Shown here: positions 1-7,233 of the stretch, piece by piece | Layout: each line of letters begins with the position of its first letter | Numbering within the stretch: position 1 is the stretch's first letter | Notes under the pieces: generated by a model | Told to the model about the DNA's origin: nothing | Seen by the model: the letters and a program-made list of their open reading frames with translations, nothing else | Database searches by the model: none | Assembly: GCA_964625745.1 (NCBI GenBank) | Contig: CAZVCJ010000080.1 | Coordinates: forward strand, 1 to 17,810 | DNA from: CAZVCJ01 sp964625745 | Lineage (GTDB): Bacteria; Chloroflexota; Anaerolineae; VGOG01 | Direction of reading: 5' to 3' | Length of the DNA stretch: 17,810 bases | Position numbers and translations under genes: made by a program

Positions 1-23
1 ATACACCTGTTACCGCTATTGTG

Positions 24-320
24 TCAACTGCCTGCCAGAATGAGCGAAACTACCGGCATGAATAGCAGTGCCCTGGCAATCCAGAGAAAGAATACTGATA
101 AATCACGGGGATGCTCGTCTATGAACTCAACCTCCTGGGTCCTGACTGTCTCCGCAGAAAAAACCCACATTCGGCGTGCGAGTGCGAGCACGCGAAAGAA
201 CGAATCCCACATAAATCTGCCAAAGCGAGGATTGTGCAACCTGGCCGACAGCCACCACAGAACACCAAAGGACAAAGTGCACAGGATGAGAAAGACGATG
301 TCATCCCATTTAACTTGCAT
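24..320 (-). CDS. Small two-helix membrane protein, unknown function
   Basis: This 98-residue protein matches no family I recognise. Two hydrophobic stretches can be seen, at about residues 8-27 (DIVFLILCTLSFGVLWWLSA) and 76-97. They flank a charged middle of about 45 residues that is rich in Arg and aromatic residues and then Glu/Asp. The likely arrangement is two transmembrane segments with a soluble loop. The ATG at 320 is preceded by a purine-rich GGAGAGGAG site about 6 bases upstream. A near-consensus promoter lies at 403-375 on the same strand. These signals make it a real gene despite its size. It is divergent from the DUF433/DUF5615 pair, with 211 bases between the start codons. No function can be assigned from sequence. 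Confidence 0.72.
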   Translation of the reverse strand: MQVKWDDIVFLILCTLSFGVLWWLSARLHNPRFGRFMWDSFFRVLALARRMWVFSAETVRTQEVEFIDEHPRDLSVFFLWIARALLFMPVVSLILAGS

Positions 321-374
321 AGGTCACTCCTCTCCAGGCCACCCTCGCCCCGAATGTGATTGCCCACTTAAGAA

Positions 375-403
375 ATTCTAGCGGAGAAAGGAGAATTTGT
401 CAA
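375..403 (-). promoter_or_regulatory. Sigma-70-type promoter for the small membrane protein
   Basis: On the minus strand, TTGACA (403-398) is followed after exactly 17 bases by TAGAAT (380-375). This is one mismatch from the full consensus. The predicted transcript would start near 368 and give a leader of about 48 bases before the ATG at 320. It points away from the DUF433 promoter at 438-466. Confidence 0.7.
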
Positions 404-437
404 AAGGAGCCTCGCTGCAAGAAATCGCCATCCCTTT

Positions 438-466
438 TTGACTTTTGGTAGAACTTATGCTACACT
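438..466 (+). promoter_or_regulatory. Extended -10 promoter of the DUF433/DUF5615 pair
   Basis: TTGACT (438-443), a 17-base spacer and TACACT (461-466) form the promoter. The spacer ends in TGC, which gives an extended -10 element. Transcription would start near 473, leaving a leader of about 60 bases. A short inverted repeat (AGAGG 475-479 with CCTCT 487-491) lies at the predicted start and could be an operator or hairpin. The layout closely matches the promoter of the RHH/PIN module at 13194-13222. Confidence 0.65.
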
Positions 467-531
467 CATCAATAAGAGGCTAATCCCCTCTGTCTCGGTC
501 TTGACTAATTCCAGAAGTTGAGAGGTGATCT

Positions 532-876
532 ATGCAATTGGAAGACTACTTAGATTTTCTGGCTCCGAATGACATCCGGATCAAAGGTACCCGTGTGGGC
601 ATTGAGACCATCCTGTGGGACTACCTTGATCTGGGTTTGTTTCCTGAACAGATTGCGACGCGTTACCGGACCCTCTCCCTTGAACAAGTGTATGCCACAC
701 TGACTTACTACTGGCGCAACCGCGAACGGGTAGAAGCCTACCTGCGCGCGGTGGAGAAAGAATTGGAACGCCAACGGCAGGAACAAGACCGACACCCCTC
801 ACCGGCGGTACAACGCTTGCGTGAGTTGGCCCGCCAGCGTGAACAGCAACGAGTGAGGACGGGTTTTACCGCATGA
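532..876 (+). CDS. DUF433 family antitoxin-like protein
   Basis: This 114-residue protein has the DUF433 signature: an N-terminal IRIKGTRVGIETILWDYL block at about residues 16-33, then PEQIATRY and LSLEQVYATLTYYWRNRERV at about 50-69. The family is a small winged-helix-like DNA-binding fold, usually encoded just upstream of a DUF5615 PIN-like protein and proposed as its antitoxin. The C-terminal 40 residues are highly charged (Glu, Arg, Gln) and probably form an extended helix that contacts the partner. The start is supported by GAGAGGTGAT just upstream of the ATG. The stop overlaps the next ORF's start in an ATGA at 873-876, so translation is coupled. Autoregulation of the promoter at 438-466 is inferred from the family's usual role. 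Confidence 0.88.
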   Translation: MQLEDYLDFLAPNDIRIKGTRVGIETILWDYLDLGLFPEQIATRYRTLSLEQVYATLTYYWRNRERVEAYLRAVEKELERQRQEQDRHPSPAVQRLRELARQREQQRVRTGFTA

Positions 877-1244
877 GCGGGGTTTGCTTCCTCCTCCTCG
901 ACGAGCACGTCCCACTTATCCTCCAGGCGCTACTGGAACAGAGGGCCCTAGAGATGCGCGTGTACGCCATCGGGGATGGCATCGCGCCCCCGAAAGGCAC
1001 TCCTGATCCAGACATCCTCTCTTGGATAGAAGCCCAGGGTTGTTTGTTGATCACCAATAACCGGGCCACGATGCCTGTACACCTCCACGACCACCTGGCT
1101 CAAGGACGTCACGTCCCTGGGATTGTCCAACTCCCCCGTCGGATGGACATCCATGCCATTGTGGATGATTTGTTACTCCTATGGGGCGCTGGCCTGCCAG
1201 GTGAGTTTCGGGATCAGATTGTGTACCTGCCCCTGCGTCGTTGA
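873..1244 (+). CDS. DUF5615 PIN-like toxin-type protein
   Basis: This 123-residue protein is recognisable as DUF5615, a compact PIN-like presumed nuclease. The N-terminal strand ends in LLLDEHVP (Asp10-Glu11-His12), and a TPDPDILSWI motif follows (Asp45, Asp47). The third conserved strand reads LLITNNRATMPVHL at about 58-71. The Asp commonly found there (TxDxDF type) is replaced by Asn62-Asn63-Arg64, so the usual third acidic residue is not visible. I recall a subfamily with this NNR/TMPVHL form, in which case the change may be a lineage trait and not decay. It overlaps the DUF433 gene by four bases, the usual order for the pair. It probably acts as an RNase inhibited by its partner; no activity can be proven from sequence. 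Confidence 0.85.
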   Translation: MSGVCFLLLDEHVPLILQALLEQRALEMRVYAIGDGIAPPKGTPDPDILSWIEAQGCLLITNNRATMPVHLHDHLAQGRHVPGIVQLPRRMDIHAIVDDLLLLWGAGLPGEFRDQIVYLPLRR

Positions 1245-1336
1245 GGGCAGGCAACAGATTTGCTTTTACCTCTCCGCCCCCCTCACCCGCTCCAACTGCA
1301 TTCCAGCATACCTCTTGCAACAGCAAAGCTAAAGCA

Positions 1337-1383
1337 AAACGCCAGCCTTGGGGCACGCAAAAGCGTGGCCCTGGCTGGCGTTT
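1337..1383. terminator. Strong hairpin, probable bidirectional terminator
   Basis: Arms 1337-1358 and 1363-1383 pair as AAACGCCAGCC with GGCTGGCGTTT and CACGC with GCGTG. They enclose an AAAA loop, with a small internal mismatch at 1348-1353. The flanking A-rich (left) and T-rich (right) sequence and the position between convergent genes suit termination from both strands. Confidence 0.6.
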
Positions 1384-1413
1384 CATCGCTTCGTTGTTTA
1401 CTTCGTTTCTAGG

Positions 1414-1466
1414 AGCTTGTCGGAGAAGACTTCGGAAGTCTGGGAGCACGCCCTCTCCGACAGGCT
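1414..1466. repeat. Nested inverted repeat near the glmS 3' end
   Basis: Outer arms AGCTTGTCGGAGA (1414-1426) and TCTCCGACAGGCT (1454-1466) pair almost fully. An inner perfect hairpin, AGACTT/AAGTCT (1427-1432 and 1436-1441), has a 3-base loop. It lies about 30 bases beyond the glmS stop and may end or protect that transcript. It could also be a member of a dispersed palindromic family. Confidence 0.55.
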
Positions 1467-1493
1467 GCTAGAGGGCGGGAGTCGTCCGCAGTT

Positions 1494-3335
<1,842 letters not shown>

Positions 3336-3370
3336 TGTTATCATTACCTCCGTGTCATTGCGAGTCTTCC

Positions 3371-3387
3371 ATGGCGCGGTGCGCCAT
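3371..3387. repeat. Short palindrome, diverged copy of the 3505-3534 repeat
   Basis: ATGGCGC (3371-3377) and GCGCCAT (3381-3387) form a perfect stem with a 3-base loop. The flanks (TCC before; TCGTAGGA and AGAAA after) resemble those of the hairpin at 3505-3534, so the two look like diverged copies of one element. Confidence 0.55.
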
Positions 3388-3410
3388 TCGTAGGAGGCAG
3401 AAATGTCCTA

Positions 3411-3488
3411 CCCTCACCCTAACCCTCTCCCTACAAGGGAGAGGGAACTTGCACCCTCGCCCCTTTGAGGAGAGGGCGAGGGTGAGGG
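3411..3488. repeat. Compound C-rich/G-rich palindromic repeat
   Basis: Three perfect 10-base stems can be drawn: CCCTCACCCT (3411-3420) with 3479-3488, CCCTCTCCCT (3423-3432) with 3436-3445 around a 3-base loop, and ACCCTCGCCC (3453-3462) with 3474-3483. The first and third overlap on the right side, so they are alternatives. The sequence type is a widespread intergenic repeat in environmental bacterial genomes. Confidence 0.75.
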
Positions 3489-3504
3489 GAAGTTTCTGAG
3501 TAGC

Positions 3505-3534
3505 TCCACGTGGCGCGTCCGCGCCACTCGTGGA
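3505..3534. repeat. GC-rich hairpin repeat
   Basis: TCCACG (3505-3510) pairs with CGTGGA (3529-3534), and TGGCGCG (3511-3517) pairs with CGCGCCA (3520-3526). A 2-base bulge lies on one side. It resembles the palindrome at 3371-3387. Confidence 0.6.
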
Positions 3535-3569
3535 ACAAGAAACGATCTTTCGACCGCCGTAAGCATTCA

Positions 3570-3590
3570 CCCCTCCCTCTCAGGGAGGGG
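3570..3590. repeat. Perfect 9-base C/G-rich hairpin
   Basis: CCCCTCCCT (3570-3578) and AGGGAGGGG (3582-3590) are separated by a 3-base loop. The element lies about 45 bases past the oxidoreductase stop and may terminate that operon. It has no T-run on the minus strand. Confidence 0.6.
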
Positions 3591-3636
3591 CTGGGGGAGG
3601 GTGGGTTTTCACGTTGCCTCGTTACTCGTTCGCGAT

Positions 3637-4671
3637 TCACGGCAACGCGTTCTTGAGAGCCTCCAGCTCCGGCTCGCCTGGACCGAGCGGCAGGAACACC
3701 TTGCCGCCTTGCACCGCAGACCGACAGATAGCCATCATCACTTGAAAGCCGTTGAACGCGCTTTCGCCATTGCAGGGATGCACCTGAGCATCGTCGTCGA
3801 GCCAGTCGGCCATCTGCTGGACGTAGGGCGGCATGTCATGGGTATAGTTCATACCGCCAGGGCCTGAGATCACACTATTCGAGTCACGGGTGACGGCCCG
3901 CCAGCCGCCGCCGGTCAAGACCTCGGCGAACCCCTCAGTGCCCTGCGCACCGATGCGACACTTGCGCCACCAGTAATCCACTTCAGGCACGTCGGGCGCA
4001 CCCTCGCCACACTCGACGATGCCGCGCACGCCGTTCTCGAACTGGATCAGCCCGGCGATGTAGTCGGGCGAAGGGTGAACGTCCTCGAACTTCCCCTTGC
4101 CCGCGGCCTGCCCCACCACCCACTCGGCCTCGGCGTCGTCGTTGTACCAGCGCGTGTAGGCGATCAGGTGGGGCATCATGTGCAGCATCCACCCGGTGGC
4201 GTGCCCATAGACTGTGTGCACCCGCCCAATGGCTCCGCTGGCGATGATCTCTTTGACCTTCTGGTAGTGATCGCCATAGCGATGCTGGAAACTGACCACC
4301 GACTTGGTGCCGGCATCGCGCAGCAATTTCATCATCTCCAAAGCCTCGTTGGTCGAGGTGGCCATCGGCTTTTCGAAGGCGATGAGTTGTACCCCCGCTT
4401 CCACGCCCGCCCGGATGAGTTCCCAGCGAATGTTGGGCAGCGTGCAGAAGGCGAAGACGTCGGGCCTGGTTTCGGCCAGCATCTGCGTGGCGTCGGCGTT
4501 GGTGTAGGAGACGCCAAACTTTTGCGCAGCAGCGTCCATCCGCTCCTCGTCAATGTCGCACAGGCCCACGATATCAAAGCGTGGACTTTGGGAGAAGGCC
4601 TCGGCGTGATGCGTGCCGCGTTTGCCCAGCCCGGCAATGGCGACGGTGTAGGTTTTCGCTGTGTTGTTCAT
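3637..4671 (-). CDS. Gfo/Idh/MocA family NAD(P)-dependent oxidoreductase
   Basis: This 344-residue protein has an N-terminal Rossmann fold with GLGKRG (Gly14, Gly16, Gly19) and an acidic residue after the second strand (CDIDEE, about 38-43). The family's EKP motif is at 100-102, with Lys101 the usual catalytic and dinucleotide-contacting residue. The C-terminal alpha/beta domain carries HMMPH at 164-168, like the catalytic His region of the family. Members oxidise or epimerise sugars, inositols and nucleotide sugars. The exact substrate cannot be read. The TAA of the upstream DegT gene abuts this ATG (TAAATG at 4674-4669), and its ribosome site GGGAGGGG lies inside that gene's end, so the two are translationally coupled. 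The pairing resembles dehydrogenase/aminotransferase couples that build 3-amino nucleotide sugars (WlbA/WlbC type); this role is inferred. Confidence 0.9.
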   Translation of the reverse strand: MNNTAKTYTVAIAGLGKRGTHHAEAFSQSPRFDIVGLCDIDEERMDAAAQKFGVSYTNADATQMLAETRPDVFAFCTLPNIRWELIRAGVEAGVQLIAFEKPMATSTNEALEMMKLLRDAGTKSVVSFQHRYGDHYQKVKEIIASGAIGRVHTVYGHATGWMLHMMPHLIAYTRWYNDDAEAEWVVGQAAGKGKFEDVHPSPDYIAGLIQFENGVRGIVECGEGAPDVPEVDYWWRKCRIGAQGTEGFAEVLTGGGWRAVTRDSNSVISGPGGMNYTHDMPPYVQQMADWLDDDAQVHPCNGESAFNGFQVMMAICRSAVQGGKVFLPLGPGEPELEALKNALP

Positions 4672-5775
4672 TTACCCCTCCCAGGTGCGGACCACGTGGA
4701 TCACGTAGTCAATCTCTTCCTGCGTCAGTTCGGGGAACATGGGCAGGGAAATGACTCTGGCGGCCGACCTCTCGGTCAGAGGCAACGAGACGTTCAAGTC
4801 GGCGGGCTGGCCCCAGGGATACCCTTCCTGCTGGTGGATGGCGATGGGGTAATGGGTCTTGGCGTCAATGCCCGCCTCATTGATGTACTTGAGCATCTCG
4901 TCGCGCTGCTCCGCCTCGATGACGTACAGGTGGTAGACGTGCCTGTAGCCGGGCTTTTCATGCGGGAGCTGGAGGCCGGTGTCCTTCAGGCCCTCGTCGT
5001 ACATGGCAGCGATCTCTCGGCGGCGGTCGTTCCACTCGTCAATCCTCTTCAGCTTGACGCTGAGGACGGCGGCGTGCAGGTCGTCGAGGCGGCTGTTGTA
5101 GCCCATGCTGTGATGCGACCGCTTGAGCGAGCCGTGGTTGCGCAGGGCGCGGATGCGGTCAACGATGTCATCGCGATTGGTGATGACGCCGCCGCTATCG
5201 CCAAAGGTGCCCAGGTTCTTCTGGGCGATAAAACTGACGCACACCGCGTCGCTCAGCTCGCCGATGGCGAACGTATCGCCGGCCGAGCCAATGGCCTGGG
5301 CGCAGTCCTCGATCACCAGCAGGTTGTGCCACCTGGCAATCTCGGCGATGGCCGGCATGTTGGCCGGTTGGCCGTAGAGGTGCACCGGCACGATGGCCCT
5401 GGTCCTGTCGGTGATGGCCGCTTCGATCAAGGTGGGATCAATGTTGCACGTATCGGGCTCGATGTCCACGAACACCGGCCTGGCGCCCGCGATCCAGATC
5501 GCTTCCGCGGTGGCGAAGAAGGTATTGGCCACCGTGATGACCTCGTCGCCAGGGCCGATGCCCAGGGCCATGAAGGCCAGCCAGAGCGCGTCGGTGCCTG
5601 AGTTGCAACCGATGGCGTGCTTCACGTTGAAGTAATCCACCAGCTCCTTCTCGAAGCGCGCCAGCGTCGGCCCCATCACGTACTTGCCGCTCTCAATTAC
5701 CTCCAAAATGGCCGCATCAATCTCTTCCTTCAGATTGTGATACTGCCTGACGTGACCATAGAATCCGACTTTCAT
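4672..5775 (-). CDS. DegT/DnrJ/EryC1/StrS family sugar aminotransferase
   Basis: This is a 367-residue PLP-dependent enzyme of the sugar-nucleotide aminotransferase family. From the chosen start it shows YVMGPTLARFE (from residue 32), the phosphate-binding NSGTDAL (58-64), the cofactor-stacking EDCAQA (Asp157) and the Schiff-base lysine Lys186 in AQKNLGTFGD. GYNSRLDDLHAA follows at 225-236. Such enzymes transfer an amino group from glutamate to a keto-sugar nucleotide. The start is set at the ATG at 5775 because AAAGGAGG sits 9 bases upstream. An in-frame ATG 21 bases earlier overlaps no such site. The gene leads a two-gene operon with the oxidoreductase. Its upstream side is the repeat-rich stretch with gap 1, and the nearest good promoter on this strand is about 875 bases away at 6677-6649. 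Confidence 0.93.
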   Translation of the reverse strand: MKVGFYGHVRQYHNLKEEIDAAILEVIESGKYVMGPTLARFEKELVDYFNVKHAIGCNSGTDALWLAFMALGIGPGDEVITVANTFFATAEAIWIAGARPVFVDIEPDTCNIDPTLIEAAITDRTRAIVPVHLYGQPANMPAIAEIARWHNLLVIEDCAQAIGSAGDTFAIGELSDAVCVSFIAQKNLGTFGDSGGVITNRDDIVDRIRALRNHGSLKRSHHSMGYNSRLDDLHAAVLSVKLKRIDEWNDRRREIAAMYDEGLKDTGLQLPHEKPGYRHVYHLYVIEAEQRDEMLKYINEAGIDAKTHYPIAIHQQEGYPWGQPADLNVSLPLTERSAARVISLPMFPELTQEEIDYVIHVVRTWEG

Positions 5776-5860
5776 TGTTCGATTCCTCCTTTTCATGTTT
5801 TGATGTTACGCTACTCCCGTACAGCGTTTGCGCCGTCGGTGAGAAGGTTGCGAGTAGCAT

Positions 5861-5936
5861 GTCATTGCGAGCGCAGCGAAGCAATCTCCCGCCAACAAAT
5901 TGGGGATTGCTTCGTCACTTCGTTCCTCGCAATGAC
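5861..5936. repeat. Dispersed palindromic repeat of the GTCATTGCGAG type
   Basis: Outer arms GTCATTGCGAG (5861-5871) and CTCGCAATGAC (5926-5936) are perfect complements. Inner arms CGAAGCAATC (5877-5886) and GATTGCTTCG (5905-5914) are also perfect. I recognise this as a common interspersed intergenic repeat of environmental genomes. It lies upstream of the aminotransferase gene. Confidence 0.85.
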
Positions 5937-6009
5937 AAGCAAAAGCAATCGGGAACTGCCCAAACGGGCGCCAATGCTTCGGTGTCAAGGGATCCTTCAA
6001 GAGTTGAGG

Positions 6010-6219
6010 GAGCCAGAGCGAGAGCCCTGGCCGGTTGTGGCCCTCCCTGGTGATTGGTGCGGCCNNNNNNNNNNNNNNNNNNNNNNNNNNNNNNNNNNNN
6101 NNNNNNNNNNNNNNNNNNNNNNNNNNNNNNNNNNNNNNNNNNNNNNNNNNNNNNNNNNNNNNNNGAGCCAGAGCGAGAGCCCTGGCCGGTTGTGGCCCTC
6201 CCTGGTGATTGGTGCGGCC
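6010..6219. other. Assembly gap 1: 100 Ns between identical 55-base copies
   Basis: Bases 6065-6164 are exactly 100 Ns. The 55 bases before the gap (6010-6064) are identical to the 55 after it (6165-6219). The fixed N number and exact-length overlap indicate two contig ends that were scaffolded but not merged. The true sequence probably has one copy and no gap. Confidence 0.9.
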
Positions 6220-6230
6220 TTTTGATATTA

Positions 6231-6361
6231 ACTCCAAGGCCCATCTCGGGCCGTCAACGACGCACCCGGGGACGGGTGCTAGAGCCTTACATCAGCACTT
6301 CACGTCTGCCGCTTCGTGCCACTGCGCCTCCCCTTTGTCCCGCCAGTCGCCTGGCGGTTTT
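6231..6361 (+). other. Hairpin-rich non-coding stretch ending in a terminator-like hairpin
   Basis: Reading plus strand, GGCCC/GGGCC form a small stem near 6238-6252. GCACCCG (6262-6268) pairs with CGGGTGC (6273-6279) around a GGGA loop. CCGCCAG (6340-6346) pairs with CTGGCGG (6351-6357) around TCGC and is followed by TTTT (6358-6361), as in an intrinsic terminator. I could not match it to a known riboswitch or RNA family. It may be an RNA element or just repeat remnants. Confidence 0.35.
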
Positions 6362-6440
6362 GTACGGGGCGCTACATCTCAGGAGGGGAAGATGAGGAAC
6401 GTGACCATCCCTGGAGGCTTCCGCTGATCTCTCGATTTTT

Positions 6441-6495
6441 GAACACGGAATCACGGAAGATCGGAAGTCACGGCATTTTCCGCGTTTTCGTGTTC
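6441..6495. repeat. GAACACG...CGTGTTC palindromic repeat
   Basis: Outer arms GAACACG (6441-6447) and CGTGTTC (6489-6495) enclose reiterated ACGGAA-like words. This is typical of another dispersed intergenic repeat family. The neighbouring 6530-6565 stretch (ACTGGAAACTGGACGTTGG) looks like a further family. Confidence 0.6.
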
Positions 6496-6576
6496 TTAGC
6501 CCCGCCTCGCGACGGGGAACCTCCTCCTCGTCAACTGGAAACTGGACGTTGGATATTGGTTCCAGCCCCAGTCCAT
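6496..6576 (-). CDS. Possible 26-residue ORF or gene-start remnant
   Basis: On the minus strand an ATG at 6576 follows GGGGAGG by seven bases and opens a 26-residue frame (MDWGWNQYPTSSFQLTRRRF and a short Arg-rich tail). Its DNA after about codon 6 is dispersed-repeat sequence, so the peptide may be accidental or the stump of a gene replaced by repeats. It lies about 70 bases downstream of the promoter at 6677-6649. Weak call. Confidence 0.2.
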   Translation of the reverse strand: MDWGWNQYPTSSFQLTRRRFPVARRG

Positions 6577-6648
6577 GCGCTGTCCTCCCCTTGATAGTTT
6601 TAGCTCACATGATCATTACCTCCTGTCCAATGCTTTTTGCACAGCCAG

Positions 6649-6677
6649 ATACTACTACGTTTGCCCAGAATTGTCAA
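6649..6677 (-). promoter_or_regulatory. Consensus-like promoter with no clear gene
   Basis: On the minus strand TTGACA (6677-6672), a 17-base spacer and TAGTAT (6654-6649) form a good sigma-70-type promoter. AGGAGGT follows at 6624-6618, seven bases from an ATG (6610-6608) that is immediately followed by TGA. It points toward the DegT/oxidoreductase operon about 875 bases away and might drive it with a long leader. Confidence 0.55.
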
Positions 6678-6693
6678 ATGGCTGTCTGTTCCG

Positions 6694-7161
6694 TCATCGC
6701 CTTCTTCGCCGACGATTTTTCTTCGTTGATGAGTCTCCCTTGTAAGGACAATGATCAGGATGTTTCAACCGGGCAGCGGCCTTGATAGCGACTGGTACAT
6801 AAACCCTTCGTGATAGCAACCCCCGCTTTGAAAACTCTAACACAAACTGGAGCATCTCCCTGCCGTCCTCGAGCGTCACCGGCCCGACAGACATTGACTC
6901 CAACCTCCGCCCACGCATGTTCCGCCGGCCCCGCTCCAGATCATTATACGCCAATGGTCTACCGCAGCAGAAGCACAGCATTGGCAACTCGTGCCCATTT
7001 TCAAAAGCGAGGTAAACTGTTTTCCCCCGCTGAACCAGATCAACAACTCGTTGTTGCCCGATGCAGCGGTCAAGATACTCGGCGACACATTCCCAACGAC
7101 CGTTGATCTTCAACATTGGAAATCCATCCCGCTCACAGATTGGATAGGTGTCTTTCGCCAT
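6694..7161 (-). CDS. Uncharacterised Cys-rich protein with Arg-rich tail
   Basis: This 155-residue protein belongs to no named family I can assign. I have an impression of similar hypothetical proteins in Chloroflexi. Cysteines fall at 9, 25, 33, 63, 65, 66 and 138. The PICERDGFPMLKINGRWEC and LCFCCGRPL segments look like halves of a zinc-binding site. Residues 85-125 (ESMSVGPVTLEDGREMLQFV onward) look like beta-strands. The C-terminus after His137/Cys138 ends in a run of six Arg that could bind nucleic acid. The start at 7161 follows GGAGGA by four bases and beats an ATG 36 bases upstream that has no ribosome site. It lies 72 bases downstream of the aminotransferase stop on the same strand, so co-transcription is likely. 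Function unknown. Confidence 0.75.
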   Translation of the reverse strand: MAKDTYPICERDGFPMLKINGRWECVAEYLDRCIGQQRVVDLVQRGKTVYLAFENGHELPMLCFCCGRPLAYNDLERGRRNMRGRRLESMSVGPVTLEDGREMLQFVLEFSKRGLLSRRVYVPVAIKAAARLKHPDHCPYKGDSSTKKNRRRRRR

Positions 7162-7233
7162 AAGCTCCTCCGAAAGTAAAAGCAAATCGCCGTGCACACT
7201 ATGAACCAGCTACCGGATCTCGGCGCGTTGCTG

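Larger units (their letters stand above)
1245..1493. other. Convergent intergenic region with two hairpins
   Basis: This 249-base space lies between the convergent DUF5615 gene and glmS. I see no coding gene. It contains the terminator-like hairpin at 1337-1383 and the nested inverted repeat at 1414-1466, described separately. Confidence 0.7.
3336..3636. other. Repeat-filled intergenic region upstream of glmS
   Basis: These 301 bases between the oxidoreductase stop and the glmS start hold no gene I can support. They contain at least four strong hairpins from dispersed repeat families, listed separately. I could not identify a clear glmS promoter here. The hairpins probably also terminate the upstream oxidoreductase transcript. 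Confidence 0.7.
5776..6693. other. Gene-poor repeat island with an assembly gap
   Basis: These 918 bases contain no convincing protein gene. Going up in coordinate they hold a GTCATTGCGAG palindromic repeat (5861-5936), a 55-base duplication around a 100-N gap (6010-6219), a hairpin-rich stretch (6231-6361), an eleven-codon ORF with a good ribosome site (6392-6427, peptide MRNVTIPGGFR, probably meaningless), a GAACACG palindrome (6441-6495), and a minus-strand promoter with ribosome sites (6677-6574). The longer reading frames here run through the Ns or the repeats and look non-coding. Confidence 0.7.

Noticed and set aside
3411..3590. CRISPR-like array
   Set aside because: The palindromes are unequal, have no regular spacers, and no cas gene is near.
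3345..3636. glmS ribozyme or riboswitch upstream of glmS
   Set aside because: The hairpins are explained by dispersed repeats, and I see no glmS ribozyme core.
4075..5601. 508-codon open frame on the plus strand
   Set aside because: It spans two well-identified minus-strand genes across their junction, and its composition is typical of an antisense frame.
6010..6219. 55-base direct repeats flanking the gap as attachment sites or target duplications
   Set aside because: The same exact length occurs at the second gap, with 100 Ns each time; contig overlap is the simpler explanation.
6054..6395. Open frames crossing the first N gap
   Set aside because: The frames exist only because Ns contain no stops; the flanks are a duplicated assembly end and repeats.
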